Assembly: GCA_002900995.3 (NCBI GenBank)
Contig: CM035307.1
Location: 1-64,000 of the forward strand
DNA length: 64,000 nucleotides
Direction of reading: 5' to 3'
Source: Ganoderma boninense
Lineage: Eukaryota > Basidiomycota > Agaricomycetes > Polyporales > Polyporaceae
In this document: positions 22,340-33,842 of the stretch, in pieces
Layout: each line of letters begins with the position of its first letter
How positions within the stretch are numbered: position 1 is the stretch's first letter
Program-made: the position numbers and the translations under genes
Notes under the pieces: model-generated
Database searches by the model: none
What the model was told of the DNA's origin: nothing
The model's input: the letters and a program-made list of their open reading frames with translations, nothing else

Positions 22340-23059
22340 AAGCCAAGGAGCCTGAGTGGATTCCATGCCAATGGAGCGTACGGCGATGTTGGCGCATTCG
22401 TGCACCGGTCCTCCTGCTTATATGGTGGCTCACTGAACAAACTTCTTTGTGCTTGCGATACTTATCTGATCATTGGCAGCCTAGGACAAAGCAACTGCAA
22501 CACATCTCGTGATTCGGTGACACATGCGTGCGGCAGTCAAGAGTGGCGGAGAAGGCGCCGAAAACTCCAGCATTGGGAGCGTCTAAAGGGTGGGATGCGA
22601 GCGCGCGCTAGCGCGCACATATGAGGCTGCAGATGGAGAGGGCCCGAGGGCGCGCGAGATAGCCGAGGAGACCAGAAATCAGTTCAAATTCCCGCAGGGC
22701 ACCCAGCGAGAAACGGGCCCCGCAGTCCAGTGCGTGCGCGACGTCAATTGGCGGCGAGAAGTCGATGTGGGGCTGGCTAGCGCCGGCGGGGCTGGGAGGA
22801 CTCGCGAGCCGCTGGGTGGGCGGGCTCCGGCCCTAATTTGACTTCAGCAAAGGGGAAACAGCGAAAACAGGCGGGGTGCGCACGGGCACAGCTCGCGGAA
22901 GGAGCGGCCGGGGGCTGAGATCTGAGAGTGAGCCTCTAGCCGTATCATGACGACGTTCTATACAACTCTGTTACAACTCTGTAGAAAAAATACATGGACG
23001 TAGATGTGCTTTGTGGACAGCGACGGCGGACGGCTGGAACACGCAGTCCCGTATTCGTA
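22340..23059. other. GC-rich intergenic region
   Basis: No convincing gene. It includes a short GC palindrome around 22600 (GCGCGCTAGCGCGC) and GC-rich sequence to about 22900. Confidence 0.4.
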
Positions 23060-24253
23060 CTAAACCCTACGCCCGGACGACTCATGCAATGCAGCGTTGA
23101 GTGAGCCAAGGCGCTCCTCCACAGAAACCGACATCTGGGAGAACGTGAATGATACGTCCATGTGGATGAATGACGATACTTACTTGGTTCAAGGCCGTCA
23201 AGTCCTCCCGTAGTCTTTCGTACTTCTTGGTGGCGAGAAGCACGTCCTCGGGCGATACCTGCTGTCCGTTTAAAGGAAGCAGGGACGGGGTGGTCTCCGC
23301 TACAATGAACCGCTCCTAAAATTGCCAGTCAGCTGGGAGCAAAAATTGTAACTATGAAATATCACCTCCAGTTCGAGGAGCAAATCATTCTGCCGCCACC
23401 GCCCCCTCTCCATACGATGACTTAGCTGCTGCACCTCCTCAATGACCACTTCAGGCAAGGCTGAAGTAGATACTCTCGCGACAACTTGATGCATTCTCTG
23501 CGTCTCCTTGAAAAGCCGCTTGAGGATGGCGTGCAGTGCCCGGATCTTCTCCGCAATGCGATACAATGGCCGTTTCTGGGAGCGTGATGGGAGTGGTGAT
23601 TTCAGAGGCATAGTCAGGGTTTCAAATGCGACCTGCTTATGGCATTAGCGGGGGTTTTCCGGGTTGTGAAAACAATCTTACCTCGGATAGGACAGCTGCG
23701 ATCGCGGGCCGCATGGAAAGGTATTCTCCCCGCGATGCGCGGACTCGCGTCCCCATCAAATGCACCCTATCTGCAACAATGCTGAGCTGATAGCGTAGCT
23801 CATCTTGCACGAGGGACGGGAGCGAGCTGCGGCAGTCCTCGAATAACGAGTTTACCTGTGGAATGTCACGGATGACGTATAGCGACGATGAATGCGATCC
23901 TTACCTGAATCAAGCGTGATCTGAAGGACCGTTCTTGTGCTACCGCGATGGAGATGAGGTTGGGAAGAGGAGACTCCAGGTCCGCAGTTTTGATCACTGC
24001 TGCGGATGCACGAAGTTTGCTGAGCACTTTGTGACGATAGTTTTCGTTCGTGCGCTGGAGCAGGGAGTGCAGTTCGCTGCGCCAGTCTTCAGTGTATCCG
24101 ACGCCGACATCGTTCAAGTACCTTGGCGAAACTCAGCTACGGCAGGGTTGAATAAACTGGAACGACGTACTTGGCAAACTCTTCGTCGGCATGCTCATAC
24201 GACTGCATAATGAGCTCGATGCTGTGGAGGACGTCGGCTGGTTCACGAGGCAT
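23060..24253 (-). CDS. Coiled-coil family protein CC-1
   Basis: Six exons on -, about 320 aa, entirely helical in appearance. Exon 1 starts MPREPADVLHSIELIMQSYE (24253). Exon 2 holds EDWRSELHSLLQRTNENYRH and KLRASAAVIKTADL. Exon 3 ends IAAVLSE, exon 4 starts VAFETLTMPL and ends NDLLLELE, exon 5 ends LREDLTALNQ and exon 6 is MSVSVEERLGSLNAALHESS, with stop at 23060. The same six-exon plan, exon lengths and junction motifs recur in CC-2 to CC-6 in this window. No known domain recognised, no signal peptide or membrane segment. Divergent from PHL-1 with about 840 bp between starts. Confidence 0.7.
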
Positions 24254-25040
24254 CTTGGTTGTGCATGTGGGGGTAGGATGAAGCTACGCTGTGTCCTTTT
24301 ATGCGGATGCGACGCTATAGAAGGACCATGGTCAAGACGCATGGTCATTGAGAGTCACGAACAATCGACTACGGGCCAAAAGCACTTGTGTATAATGAGA
24401 GGGCTCCTAGGTGAACACCGTTGCTTCAGACCTTTGAGCCTGACTGGGACCTGGAGATAACCAAAGAGACAAACGGACGTAGAGGAGACGGACATACCTT
24501 GCAAGAGAGCCTCATGAGCATCGGAGGGGCATATTAAGGGTCTTTGGTAGCTTGATAACGCGGCCCATCTGTTGTCCAACGATTGGTAAATGGTGGTAGA
24601 GGAGAAAAACGTGAGCGAGATATCTATCGGCCGGTGGGAGGAAGAGGTGAATATGTGTTGGAGCTTGAACGTTCATGGGCGATTGGCTGGGGCCCAGGGT
24701 GCTGGCATCCAACATTACGTAATGACAATCGCCGCCCGAGTCCGCACGCGTACGAGGACTCCATATTCCACACAAGCTAGACCCACAACCCTCTAGGCCT
24801 ACGAGCACCATCGACGACTTTCAGCAGCGCTCATCACCATCGGGCTGGCGAACCAAGACTATTTATCCCTCAGCACGTTTTCTGAAGATGGCAAGCACTC
24901 CACCGCCGCATACGTGACGTCTATCTTCCCTTTACACCATGACCAACTCACCTTGTTTCCGTCCGTTTGTCACAGGAATGTCAATGGCTTTTCGAAGCCT
25001 TTCTCAACTCCGCGGGGCAAAAATTCTTGTTTCTATTCCC

Positions 25041-25048
25041 TATATAAT
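25041..25048 (+). promoter_or_regulatory. TATA box of PHL-1
   Basis: TATATAAT about 50 bp before the PHL-1 start codon at 25098. Confidence 0.5.
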
Positions 25049-25097
25049 AGGTATCGTACACTGCCCCTCCATCACAACCTGCGACCGTTTGATCCCC

Positions 25098-25800
25098 ATG
25101 AGCCCTTCAAAGTAAGCCCTCCTCCGAACATTTCGTCTGCTTCGGCCTGACAAGGTGTGATAAATAGGGATATAGTGCCCATATTTGCCACGTATGCGGT
25201 GGCATACTCCTTCGCTAGAGAAGGAAATGAGGGTATAGACATCGATGTCAAGTGGTGTTATTGCTCAGTGCTTATTCCGATGTTCGGGGGACCGTCTTGT
25301 CAGTTCCCTTCTCTCTCCTGGAAGTCTTCTGTGTCACTAAGGAGAAAAGTGTAGTCGGGTTGGTCATTAGGCAGGCACCATGCGCTTTTTGCGATTTCTC
25401 TGGCCAGTGGATCACCTCGGCGATCATCGATGAAGAGATGCAATTTCTTACCGATCAGGCAAGCTCAATCCTGTCTTCAGTCCGATTGATTTAACTGATG
25501 CAGTGACAGAATCATCGCATCGCCAGCTTCAAATTACGAGGTGCAACGCGCCGAATTCAAGTACGCTTTTGCTTGGACGAAGACTTTTGGTGGTTCGTCA
25601 ACGAGTTCTCCGGGGCGATGCTTACTGGTGTCAGGGGAGTCGATGAGAATTGGCTTGAGGGACAGATGCGCGAAGTGCGTGAGCACTTCGCAACCTACAT
25701 GCTATGGGGAGCCCGGGATGTAACCCCTATCAAGCGTGTGTGGCTCGGCTCTCCCCCGAAGGAGGATATTTTGCCCCAATGCTTGTGTCGTCTTCGCTAG
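25098..25800 (+). CDS. Small beta-rich family protein PHL-1
   Basis: Starts MSPSK, intron (GTAAGC...ATAG), then DIVPIFATYAVAYSFAREGN. Later exons carry FSLLEVFCVTKEKSVVGLVI and, after a final intron near 25495, IQVRFCLDEDFWWFVNEFSG and a helical tail to the stop at 25798. The pattern of alternating hydrophobic strands followed by F-x(4-6)-FW and a helix is shared with PHL-2, PHL-3 and PHL-4, as is the very short first exon. A PH/EVH1-like fold would fit but is only an impression. One internal exon junction (about 25258-25310) did not join cleanly. Tandem with CC-5, 398 bp downstream. Confidence 0.55.
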
Positions 25801-26197
25801 CTTTCTGTTTTAGATTCATGTCGTTGCGTCCTCGTATCCTATGGTTCATTCCGTGCATAATTCGCCGAACCTACCAAACTATCAAATCTAGAGACTGAAC
25901 GTGCGCTTCAAGTCTCAGTGATCTAGAGCTTGACTACTCACGCGCGATACTGCTAGGGTGCATGGAACATGTTACGGCAAGCTCGCCGAGCACGCCGCCT
26001 CAGTACTTCGACCTTTGTCAACGTGTATCGAGCCTAGGGATCTGGTTTTACGGAAATCATCGACCTCAAGATAGAGGCGCCATTACCCGACGAGACCCAC
26101 GCACTCTGACTTTGAATTCCAAAGGCAGACAAAGCACCTTCGAACAGGACTCGGTAAGTCCTTTGTTCAACGAGACAGCTCATATTAAATCGCGAAA

Positions 26198-27436
26198 ATG
26201 AACTCTGACGGCTATCTCCCGTTCTCTCCCCTTTCTTATATCTTGCTGTGCATCAATCTGATGATGCAAGACGAGAGTTCCCTTCAAGAGGGACTAGACA
26301 GGATTCGAGCGACTTTCTATCGCTTGAATGGCAACTGGATAGTTGCTTCACGCCGGTAAGTTTTGTCGTCCATCTCGTTCGAACGAGGCTCATAGACACT
26401 GCCTCTAGGTTTATTCCCCCAAGCACCGACGTGAGAGACGTCAGCGCCTGCCTCTCTGCCTTCGTAGAGCTTGTGAGAAAGGGAAATGAGGTCTACCGAA
26501 CCCAGGCTCTTCGTGATCTGAGGGAAATGGCATGCCGGGCCCGTGCTGGTTGCCTCACGCAGTATACCGCGACCCAATTCACCACTGCCGTACGCACCAT
26601 CAATGCCGCCAGGTCTACCTGCAACCAAGTGAGCCGCTGTGATCAGTTCCATTGGCTACAGCAATTAAATACCGCCTCCTTCAGTTCGTAGCGCGTTACC
26701 GTCGCCTTCAAGTGACTCTTCCAGAAGAGCTACAGAACATGTGTGTCGAGGTCATTGAGACCTGTCGTCACGAGTGTGCTGCTGCGAGGACTCAAGAACG
26801 GAGACTTCGGGGGGATTTCCAAAGCTTAAAGCCCATCCTTGACGTTCTCACCCTTGACGAAGTAAGCAAGCCTTAGGAGCAATACCGGACATGGCTTACA
26901 CTCATTTAGGACGTCTCGGAGCTGATATTTCGCCCTTTATCGGAAGATGTCTACCTCGCTGGCTTCGAGGCGGAACTGCACGATCTTTGCTGCCGCATCG
27001 GCAAGCTTCAGATGCAAAGTAGACACGTGATGGACAATGCCGTCAAGGTGGTCGCCGAGGCACTTAAACCATTGGGTGTTACATCTCGACAGTTAACGAC
27101 AGACGACGCAAAGCTGAAGCTGACTACAATGCAAAGCAAACTGAGTAGGCATGTACACATACAAGATGAATGCCTTGCATCAGTAGCGGTACGATATCTC
27201 CCCAGTGCTCTACATTGACGACTTCCAGCTGACTGTACACAAGCATTGCATAGATATGGCCTGTCGTCAACCCGAGGGTCTTTCCATCGCAAATAACGAG
27301 TTTGTTACCCTTGAGAGCCTCCACGCTGCTATCGGCGAGTGTAGCCTCCTCCAGTCAGAGCTGGAGTCTCTTATCGCGGTACGTAGGTAGCCGTGATGTT
27401 TGCGCAGGAGCTGAGAATGCGTTCAGACAGCTTGTA
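26198..27436 (+). CDS. Coiled-coil family protein CC-5
   Basis: Six exons. Start MNSDGYLPFSPLSYILLCIN; exon 1 ends RLNGNWIVASR. Exon 2 is FIPPSTDVRDVSACLSAFVE to NAARSTCNQ, exon 3 FVARYRRLQVTLPEELQN to LDVLTLDE, exon 4 DVSELIFRPLSEDVYLAG to ECLASVA, exon 5 LTVHKHCIDMACRQPEGL to SELESLIA, exon 6 ELRMRSDSL and stop at 27434. Junction motifs match the other CC members (exon 3 ending L-x-L-x-E, exon 4 starting D-x(5)-RPL, exon 5 ending LIA as in CC-3). Function unknown. Convergent with RING-2. Confidence 0.7.
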
Positions 27437-27745
27437 GGGCCAAGGATTCGGTCGCCGAACTTTCCAAGAAATGCACAGAGATGACCAAGTAGCATCGTCG
27501 GCCGTGGTCCATATATATCTACTTGTCATCAGAGATTTGTCTGCCTTGTACCGTATACATATTTCACTGTATTTCGCCTCCTCCCGTGAAGTCTCTCAGA
27601 GGTCGAAGCGGCAGGACAGTGCGACGATTATTTTTACCTGCTCTGAGTTCTGAAGTTGGCAGGTGGGCGAACGATACAAGTGTCGGCGAGATATAGTCAT
27701 CCGCATTGTAATTTCACTATGTGCCAAAGTGTGCTGAACTCTACG

Positions 27746-28366
27746 CTACTCCGCCTGGTTCTGTCCTTCCTTCCGCTGCTCCCACTCAACCTGCAACTCA
27801 CTTGATCTAGCCTGAATGCGGAGCAAGCGATCCATTTGCATGGCGTGCATGGTCTGCAAGCTTGCCAGTTGGCGATCCAGCTCCTCCAGATATTTTTCGT
27901 TAAACGTGCGTTCCTCCTGGAGAGCTTGTACGTGCCGTTGTAGGTCGTCGATGCGAGCCTCCTTCGTCAGCTCAGCCAAATCTACAGTGGTAGACCTGCG
28001 TTCGGTCAGTGACTTATTTGACTTTGACCTCAAGGCCTAGCGCTGTACTCACGTTGTAACATTAGATTGGATCAGGCGGTCGTGTTCCCCTTCTTCGTAG
28101 GTCACAAATACCTTCCTCAACTCATCCCCTCCACCAAAACTGGCTTTGCACACCGGACACGCCGCTCCTGCCGTCGTAGCTTGTGGGGTAATGCAATCAC
28201 GATGAAAGACGTGTCCTGAACGAGCAAACACGGCGTTGAGAAATAGGTGATGGCTGGGGGTACAATTGTACATACCACACGACGTCGCGACTGTTTCTGT
28301 GGCAAAGCCACCGTCGGCATGACCTGGCAGGAATACCGATGAGCAGATGGCGCAGAAGTGATCCAT
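27746..28366 (-). CDS. RING finger / coiled-coil protein RING-2
   Basis: Three exons, 28366-28276, 28215-28053 and 27995-27746, with introns of 60 and 57 nt, give 167 aa. The RING is clear: MDHFCAICSSVF, then TSCGHVFHRDCI and CPVCKASF, a RING-H2/HC-type ligand set implying E3 ubiquitin ligase activity. Residues about 95-160 form a heptad-rich coiled coil (LTKEARIDDLQRHVQALQEE onward). Distinct from RING-1 in sequence but with the same RING-then-coil plan. It lies directly downstream of RING-1b on the same strand, so the two may be an old tandem pair. Confidence 0.85.
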
Positions 28367-28637
28367 CGTGTCGTCGCGATGTCGATGATGGGGGGAAGTA
28401 TGGGAAGTACGCAGACCTGTGGAGCATATTAAATATGCAGACGACCCAGCACCATTGCTGGATAAAGTTGGTTTGTCTTTGCCTTTGTGGCTCTCCGCGC
28501 GCAGGCGTTCTTTGTCGACATGTGAATACATCTTTGTCTCTTCGAACACACAGTGAACTGGAAGGGTTCTGGTAATCACTGGAGATAGGGCAACAGGGCA
28601 ACATAGGAGCGCGTAATCACAAAGCACAAGGGGTAGG

Positions 28638-29400
28638 TCACGAAGAGGCATCGCTCCTCGAGGGCGGGGCTCGCGGGGGCAACCGAGCCTTGCGAGGTGA
28701 CATGCGACTGATGACGGAAGTGGATGCCTTCGATGACGATGCATTCTGAATGGTCAGCAAAGGGAGCGGGCGACGAAATATGAAGGCAACTCACCGGTTC
28801 CGTCGGGTCCTCGCCGTTGTCCAGTCGAGCCTGAGCGTTCCGCAAGTCCTTCTGCCTTCTGGGGACTTCGTCCTTCAATCGTTGGACCTTCGCCGCCTCC
28901 CGAGCCAGGCACTTCAGACGGTTGGTGAGTGACCGCTCCTGGTTGCGGATCAAGATGGAAATAGCAAGGATGTCTTCCTTTGTCTGCCTCCGATTCTTGC
29001 GAGCGCGAGCTTGAGCACGGCCAATCTCCGCCTTTCGCCTGAACACGGTGTCGAGATATGAAAAAGACAGCTTTAAAAATAATCCATCAGAACAGACGTA
29101 CTTTTCAACCGCAAGGGCGTGTCGATGCCGACAATACTTTCCTTGACGGACATCTCGAGGACTCTGCCGTCTCCAAAGCCGAGTTTTGTAGCAGTGTTGC
29201 AGCGAAACGGACAGAACGGTCGCGTCGTCTGGACGATCGTCTGAAAACAAGAGACGCACAGTACATGTCCTGATGACCGTCAACAGAAGAACGACAGATC
29301 GTCCGATTGAAGACTTACCGCAGCTGTCCAGGACAACCGGCCTCTCGTTCTGGACGTCCTGAGATAGTCTGGTTGTGCAGATCGGACAAGTAGGGTGCAT
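28638..29400 (-). CDS. RING finger / coiled-coil protein RING-1b
   Basis: Inverted duplicate of the gene at 8863-9626 with the same four-exon structure. The open frame is kept, and the substitution I checked in exon 2 is silent. ATG is at 29400 and the stop at 28638-28640. RING residues CPIC, CGHVLCVSC and CPFRC are all kept, as is the coiled coil. Both copies staying intact suggests selection or ongoing gene conversion between arms A and A'. Confidence 0.82.
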
Positions 29401-29837
29401 GTTGACGAGGATGCTCTGGGGAGACGTCAGTTGCGAGACCAAGGAGAGGTAAGTCGAAGATATAAGTCGAGAATGACCAAAGCTCTTTGTAGCCACTGAA
29501 AACCATCTTTGATGAGTGTACTTGAAAGTTTAAAGTCATGAGATGGAGCGGCGGAATGTTCGAGGGGGTCTGGATAGAAGAAATGGCGAGACATGGTGGA
29601 GGTCGAGTCGGAAGGCCACTGGCTGGCCAGACACTGGCCAGTACCAGATCGGGATATGGGCGGGCGCTTACTTGCAACTTGCAAACTGTGCACCGCACGG
29701 TCTCTCAACGATCTTCTTCCATCTTCATCTCACTCGTCGTCGTAACGTCAGGCGACGGCACTCTGTACCCCACTCGTCCTCGACCCTCCACGATTTCGCG
29801 TCTTATCGCTCTCATGACCCGGCACTCTCCTCCATAA

Positions 29838-30501
29838 ATGACGTCTACGCCAGCTAATGGTGAGTCTTCGTCCGAGTGCTCCTGCGTTCTGCGATCTCGC
29901 TGACATGTGTCGTCACCCTGCCGCATCACAGGTTGCCTGATCTTGTTTGCCTGCATTCGAGCACGGGAACGGCATGGCTATTGAGGAGGTGATGTCCGAG
30001 AAAGGACACGGACCATGTACTCTGAGGTATGGCTGTCGATCGCATATCCATATCTCCCTGTGTTCAACACGCACCCGAATGTTCACGGCAGGCGACAGTA
30101 CTCCTGCACGAGGCTCTCGAATGACTACTTGTCGAGTCCCAGGTCCACCTTTACAACATCCGTCGTCGACAGCACTCATTCCGACACCGAAGGCTATCTG
30201 TCACACGGCTCCAACGGGCACAGGTGCGCGATGACGAGGGCTTCTCCGACTGCTTCCATCGACCCACATTCTGGCCCCCAGGTGCCCAGCCTCTGTATTC
30301 TGGCTCTGGATCTTCGCAGCCATCTGAATGGACAAGCTCGCGCGCGCGACCTGGCAACCAGACCGTCTACTCGGCACCCACCATGGAGCCCCCGCCAAGT
30401 CGTCGTGGACCAGCTCGGCGCCTGGAATACTCAGGTAGGTGCCTTCTCAATCTGTGCACCATCGGCCTGACCTCACATTCGCCTCTTGTTCCGCCGTGGA
30501 C
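29838..30501 (+). pseudogene. Family X gene, truncated copy in A'
   Basis: Starts at ATG 29838 (MTSTPAN, GTGAGT donor) like the copy at 8424. Later exons contain QVVVDQLGAWNTQ, similar to MIVVDHVGASKHS in repeat C'. Homology ends at 30501 in the intron after that exon, so the 3' half (the VLxFxRxP exon) is missing. Function unknown. Confidence 0.45.
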
Positions 30502-30688
30502 GCTATGTGTCTAGGTTGTTGGGGTTGGTCCGGCGTCTCCCGTCCGCACACGCGGTTGGCCGTCCTCGTTTTTGACGGAGCTCAGATTGTTCTGGGAAAG
30601 TCGCATGGCCTCGGTCTTCTCCGGCCGGGGTAGGGAGCAGCCCGCTCTTTGTGCCACTAACTTCATTGCTTTCATCCTCAACGTCGCC

Positions 30689-31941
30689 ATGATTTATCGT
30701 CCTGTAGTCGATGCTGGTGAAGCCGCTAGTGAGGTTCAAGACCTCCTCGTGACAATGAAGCGGGTGAATGAAGAACTCGAGACTGAGTTCATGGCGTATG
30801 TTCAGTGTCGATTCATACGGAGCTGCCACTGAAGTACTTACTTAGGTTATCCCGTGCATTCAATCTCAATCTCAACCCTGACGACCCCAATCAATGGCTA
30901 CCCGCATTTTCCTTCGCCCTGAAAGATATCAATTTCAAGTTTCGGACTGCCGCCTTGGAAGACATCGCGAAGGGCGTCGAAGGGGCTCGGGAGCGTCGCG
31001 CTGACACTGTCCTATGCCGAACTTTACCGTCTGTCCTGGCATTTGCCCAAAGTAAACAACCAGTCGTTGATAACGTGAGCTTCCAACCGGAGTGCAATAC
31101 AAATGGCACGTTAACAGTTCGTCTCAGATCGCGGCCATTTTGAGGCGCAACTACGACAATCTACCGTCCACTTCTCGGCCTCATATGAAGGCAAGCGTTT
31201 GGGAACTCAGGCAATCGTTCGAGGCCTGTGTAAAGCGCGCTCAGGACCTTGCACGGAAGAGTGCTCAAGCCAAGGAATGGCTCCACGTTCTGTCCCTGTC
31301 CGAGGTGCGCTTGCCTAGCCCGAGATCGTTGGTTACCTCGCGTTCATACTTGGCAGGATGCATTCCGAGCATATGTCGATGGCTTACAGGCGAAGGCCTG
31401 TGAACCCCCAACCACAGACTTTCAAGCCTGGTTTTCAGATCTCTCTGCGTTTCGCGATCAGCGCAGGCGTATCTCGAATGATGTCTTGGAGCCGCTCCAA
31501 AAGCAGAACCTCACAGGCGATCAATTGTCGCAGGAACGGTGGACCGAGGTGATCTCTCTTGTGAGGTCAGCCCACCGCGTACTTTCCAGGCAGCTGACGG
31601 CGCAATACGAGATACTCTTGGACTTGGAGGTGGGTTACTTCATGCGTTCTTCCGAGCCACTCGTCGCTAATCTCCCACCTAGTTCGCATTGGAGGCGGCG
31701 CGATACTCTTTTACTACCCTTCACTATCCCACCGGTGCTGGCTACGAGATCGCCCGTCTCGCGACCACCTTGACGATGTTGCCAGACCTCGAAGATGAAA
31801 CTATCGCCCTAGCGAAGGTCAGCATGTGCGCTTTTGGGGACATCTGCGTGGGAACTAAAACAGGATTCTCAGATGCATACCTCGATTGAAGGCCTCATCG
31901 CAGATGTCAGAGCGCAATTTCTGACATATCGTCTGCACTAG
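30689..31941 (+). CDS. Coiled-coil family protein CC-2
   Basis: Six exons. Start MIYRPVVDAGEAASEVQDLL at 30689, chosen because first exons of the family are 28-50 aa. Exon 2 is LSRAFNLNLNPDDPNQWLPA to KQPVVDN, exon 3 IAAILRRNYDNLPSTSRP to LHVLSLSE, exon 4 DAFRAYVDGLQAKACEPP to EILLDLE, exon 5 FALEAARYSFTTLHYPTG to ETIALAK, exon 6 MHTSIEGLIADVRAQFL and stop at 31939. The exon-3/4 boundary LSLSE/DAF and exon-4 end LLDLE match other members. It is the only gene in the 1.7-kb spacer between repeats A' and B, convergent with PHL-2a. Function unknown. Confidence 0.7.
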
Positions 31942-32265
31942 AGAACTGAGACATGTAATTTGAGACCATGTACATAGAATTACTCAGCAAGTGCGCTTTC
32001 GAGCTGCTCCGAGTGCTTGACGCAGTCATTGGGACGTTAGAACCTCAGCACGCCACTTACGTTACAGGAGAATTCGTTAATGCAAAGTGAGACGGGCGTG
32101 CAGCGGGCGCAAGATGTCCTCCAGCTCTTCGCACTTCAGTGCGTCAGAGCTGTTGACCTGTATCCAGCACGGCCATAGCATCAAGCTCAGCTAAGGTAGC
32201 GTCTGCTTGAGTACACAAGTAAATCGAAAACAGTTCATTGCATCGCATCGCCATACATCCACCGT

Positions 32266-32890
32266 CTAAGCTACGATCTCGCCCTCTTCAAACGCCTCCA
32301 TGGAGACCGGCGGGGCTAACCCTGACACGGTCCCGATGGCGTCCTGAATAAGTGCAGTCACCTTCTGTTCATGGGCCAACGCCACGGCCTTTGCTTCGGA
32401 GATGATCTGAAGAATTTCCCAGAAGGCCGCAGAGTCCCTCCCGAAAACAAGCGAGTAGGGCGAGCCGCGATCTTGGCCCTCGATGTTCACGTCAATAACA
32501 CCGCTTTTCTGGGACATGATGGTCAGAATGAAAGTTGATTCACAACAAACAGAGGGCTTACCTCGCATGTATGGAACGTGACTCGGTGATCGGGAATGTC
32601 GACGCGAACGACGACGTTGCCGGGAGCTCCATCATTGGTCAGGCGAAAAATGAGGAGAACGTCTACGCGAGCACGACATCATCAGAACGGACAACTTGCG
32701 GACACGGTAAGATCAACGTACAGCGATCCTTGGTGTATTCAAGCAGCAAAAGACGGACACGGTGTTCTTCGGACTCATAGAGGCCTCGAACGCCGCAAGT
32801 CGAAAACGCAACAACAGCTTTGCTGCAAGTGACCGGTCAGCATGCGGTTGTAGCTCCTGAGACGGGGGACACTCACTCATAGAGCGCCAT
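32266..32890 (-). CDS. Small beta-rich family protein PHL-2a
   Basis: Four exons, about 152 aa. A first exon of five codons (MALYD, ATG 32890) is followed by KAVVAFSTCGVRGLYESEEH and RVRLLLLEYTKDR, then YVLLIFRLTNDGAPGNVVVR and VDIPDHRVTFHTCE, then SPYSLVFGRDSAAFWEILQI and a helical tail, stop 32266. Seven or so beta strands capped by a helix containing FW would suit a PH/EVH1-like fold (impression only). PHL-4 aligns along its whole length with the same intron positions. The identical copy PHL-2b is at 48303-48927. The start codon sits directly beside the minisatellite. Confidence 0.65.
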
Positions 32891-32897
32891 TAATACA

Positions 32898-33000
32898 GGT
32901 GGGGTGAGGTCGAGGGGGTGCTGAGGTCGAGGGGGTGCTGAAGTCGAGGGGTGCTGAAGTCGAGGGGTGCTGAAGTCGAGGGGTGCTGAGGTCGAGGGAG
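32898..33000 (+). repeat. 16-17 bp minisatellite upstream of PHL-2a
   Basis: Six units of the type GAAGTCGAGGGGTGCT, 8 bp beyond the PHL-2a start codon, so within its 5' UTR or promoter. Units here mostly have four Gs; units in the other arm (48180-48293) mostly have five, showing independent drift. Confidence 0.85.
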
Positions 33001-33054
33001 TACGCGAGGGACCCTTATACTCGCGCAGAGAAACAAAGCACATTGCGTCTACTA

Positions 33055-33417
33055 CGGACTTTCGGACGCGGAGTGCGAGGGGAGACTGAGCAAAGGGATA
33101 TTGTTCCTTTGTCTTGCATGGCAAATTATGCCGGCCCGGGTGAACGCAAGCGGTGGGCGCGGTGAACGCGAGCTAACGGGGTTATCAAAACAAGTATGCC
33201 GATGAAATGACAGGACATGCCCCTCACCAGTGGTCAGTGCATCGTGAGGGTAGGCCACCTCCGTAGCGGGGGATGAGAGACCAGGTTGAATGGCGGAATA
33301 TGACAGGCGACAGGCACAGGAGGCTGCGGCAGATGAGCTGGCCAGAACGATCCGGGTGATGGAGATATGCGGCGGCGAGTAGGATGAAGAATAAGTACGC
33401 CGAAGAGTCATGGTCAT
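33055..33417 (-). CDS. Uncertain ORF in repeat B
   Basis: Single open frame starting MTMTLRRTYSSSYSPPHISI, Ser/Pro-rich, no domain recognised. It is open in both arms (other copy 47771-48136). It may be a real small protein or simply GC-biased open sequence; I have no intron or motif evidence for it. Confidence 0.25.
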
Positions 33418-33842
33418 AGTGGAACGCCGCGGGGGTGGTTCTCGCCGGCGCTCGACGTCCTGTGTGAGACTTGCATACGTCACGTGCGTCAGTCCGAATA
33501 TGGACTTGCAACTTTCTCTCCCCAGCCATTACACCTACGTCCAACAATGTTTTCGAACACGAGGGAGGAGTGCCTCCCGAAGAGGCCCACCGATAATCCT
33601 GGCCAATGATACATGTATGTTCTCTCTCTCGGGACGTGGATATGCACGACTTCGGACCCGCTTCCGGTCTTTCCTTCCCTCAGCAGCACGTGTAGTTTGC
33701 AGGGCTCCCGTCAGTATAAAGAAGAAGGTCTGACGTCCCGTCACCTCCAAATCTCTCTCTCGACTGATTACCTTGCCCCCAGCATCGCTGAAGTTCAAAT
33801 GCCTTCTGCCGTGGCACATCCTGCTGTCGCTATTCGGACGCC

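Larger units (their letters stand above)
28637..30501 (-). repeat. Inverted repeat A' (right arm)
   Basis: Inverted partner of 7765-9627. Matching stops at 28637, one base beyond the RING-1b stop codon, and at 30501 inside family X, where the left copy continues with GCCCACGACGG but this copy switches to unrelated sequence. Confidence 0.9.

Noticed and set aside
22590..22625. GC palindrome GCGCGCTAGCGCGC as a regulatory site or terminator
   Set aside because: Short alternating GC palindromes arise by chance in GC-rich DNA and no gene start is near.
30015..30470. 151-aa ORF present in both A arms
   Set aside because: It reads straight through two visible introns (GTATGG...GGCAG and the GTAGGT donor) of family X; treated as a read-through frame rather than a gene.
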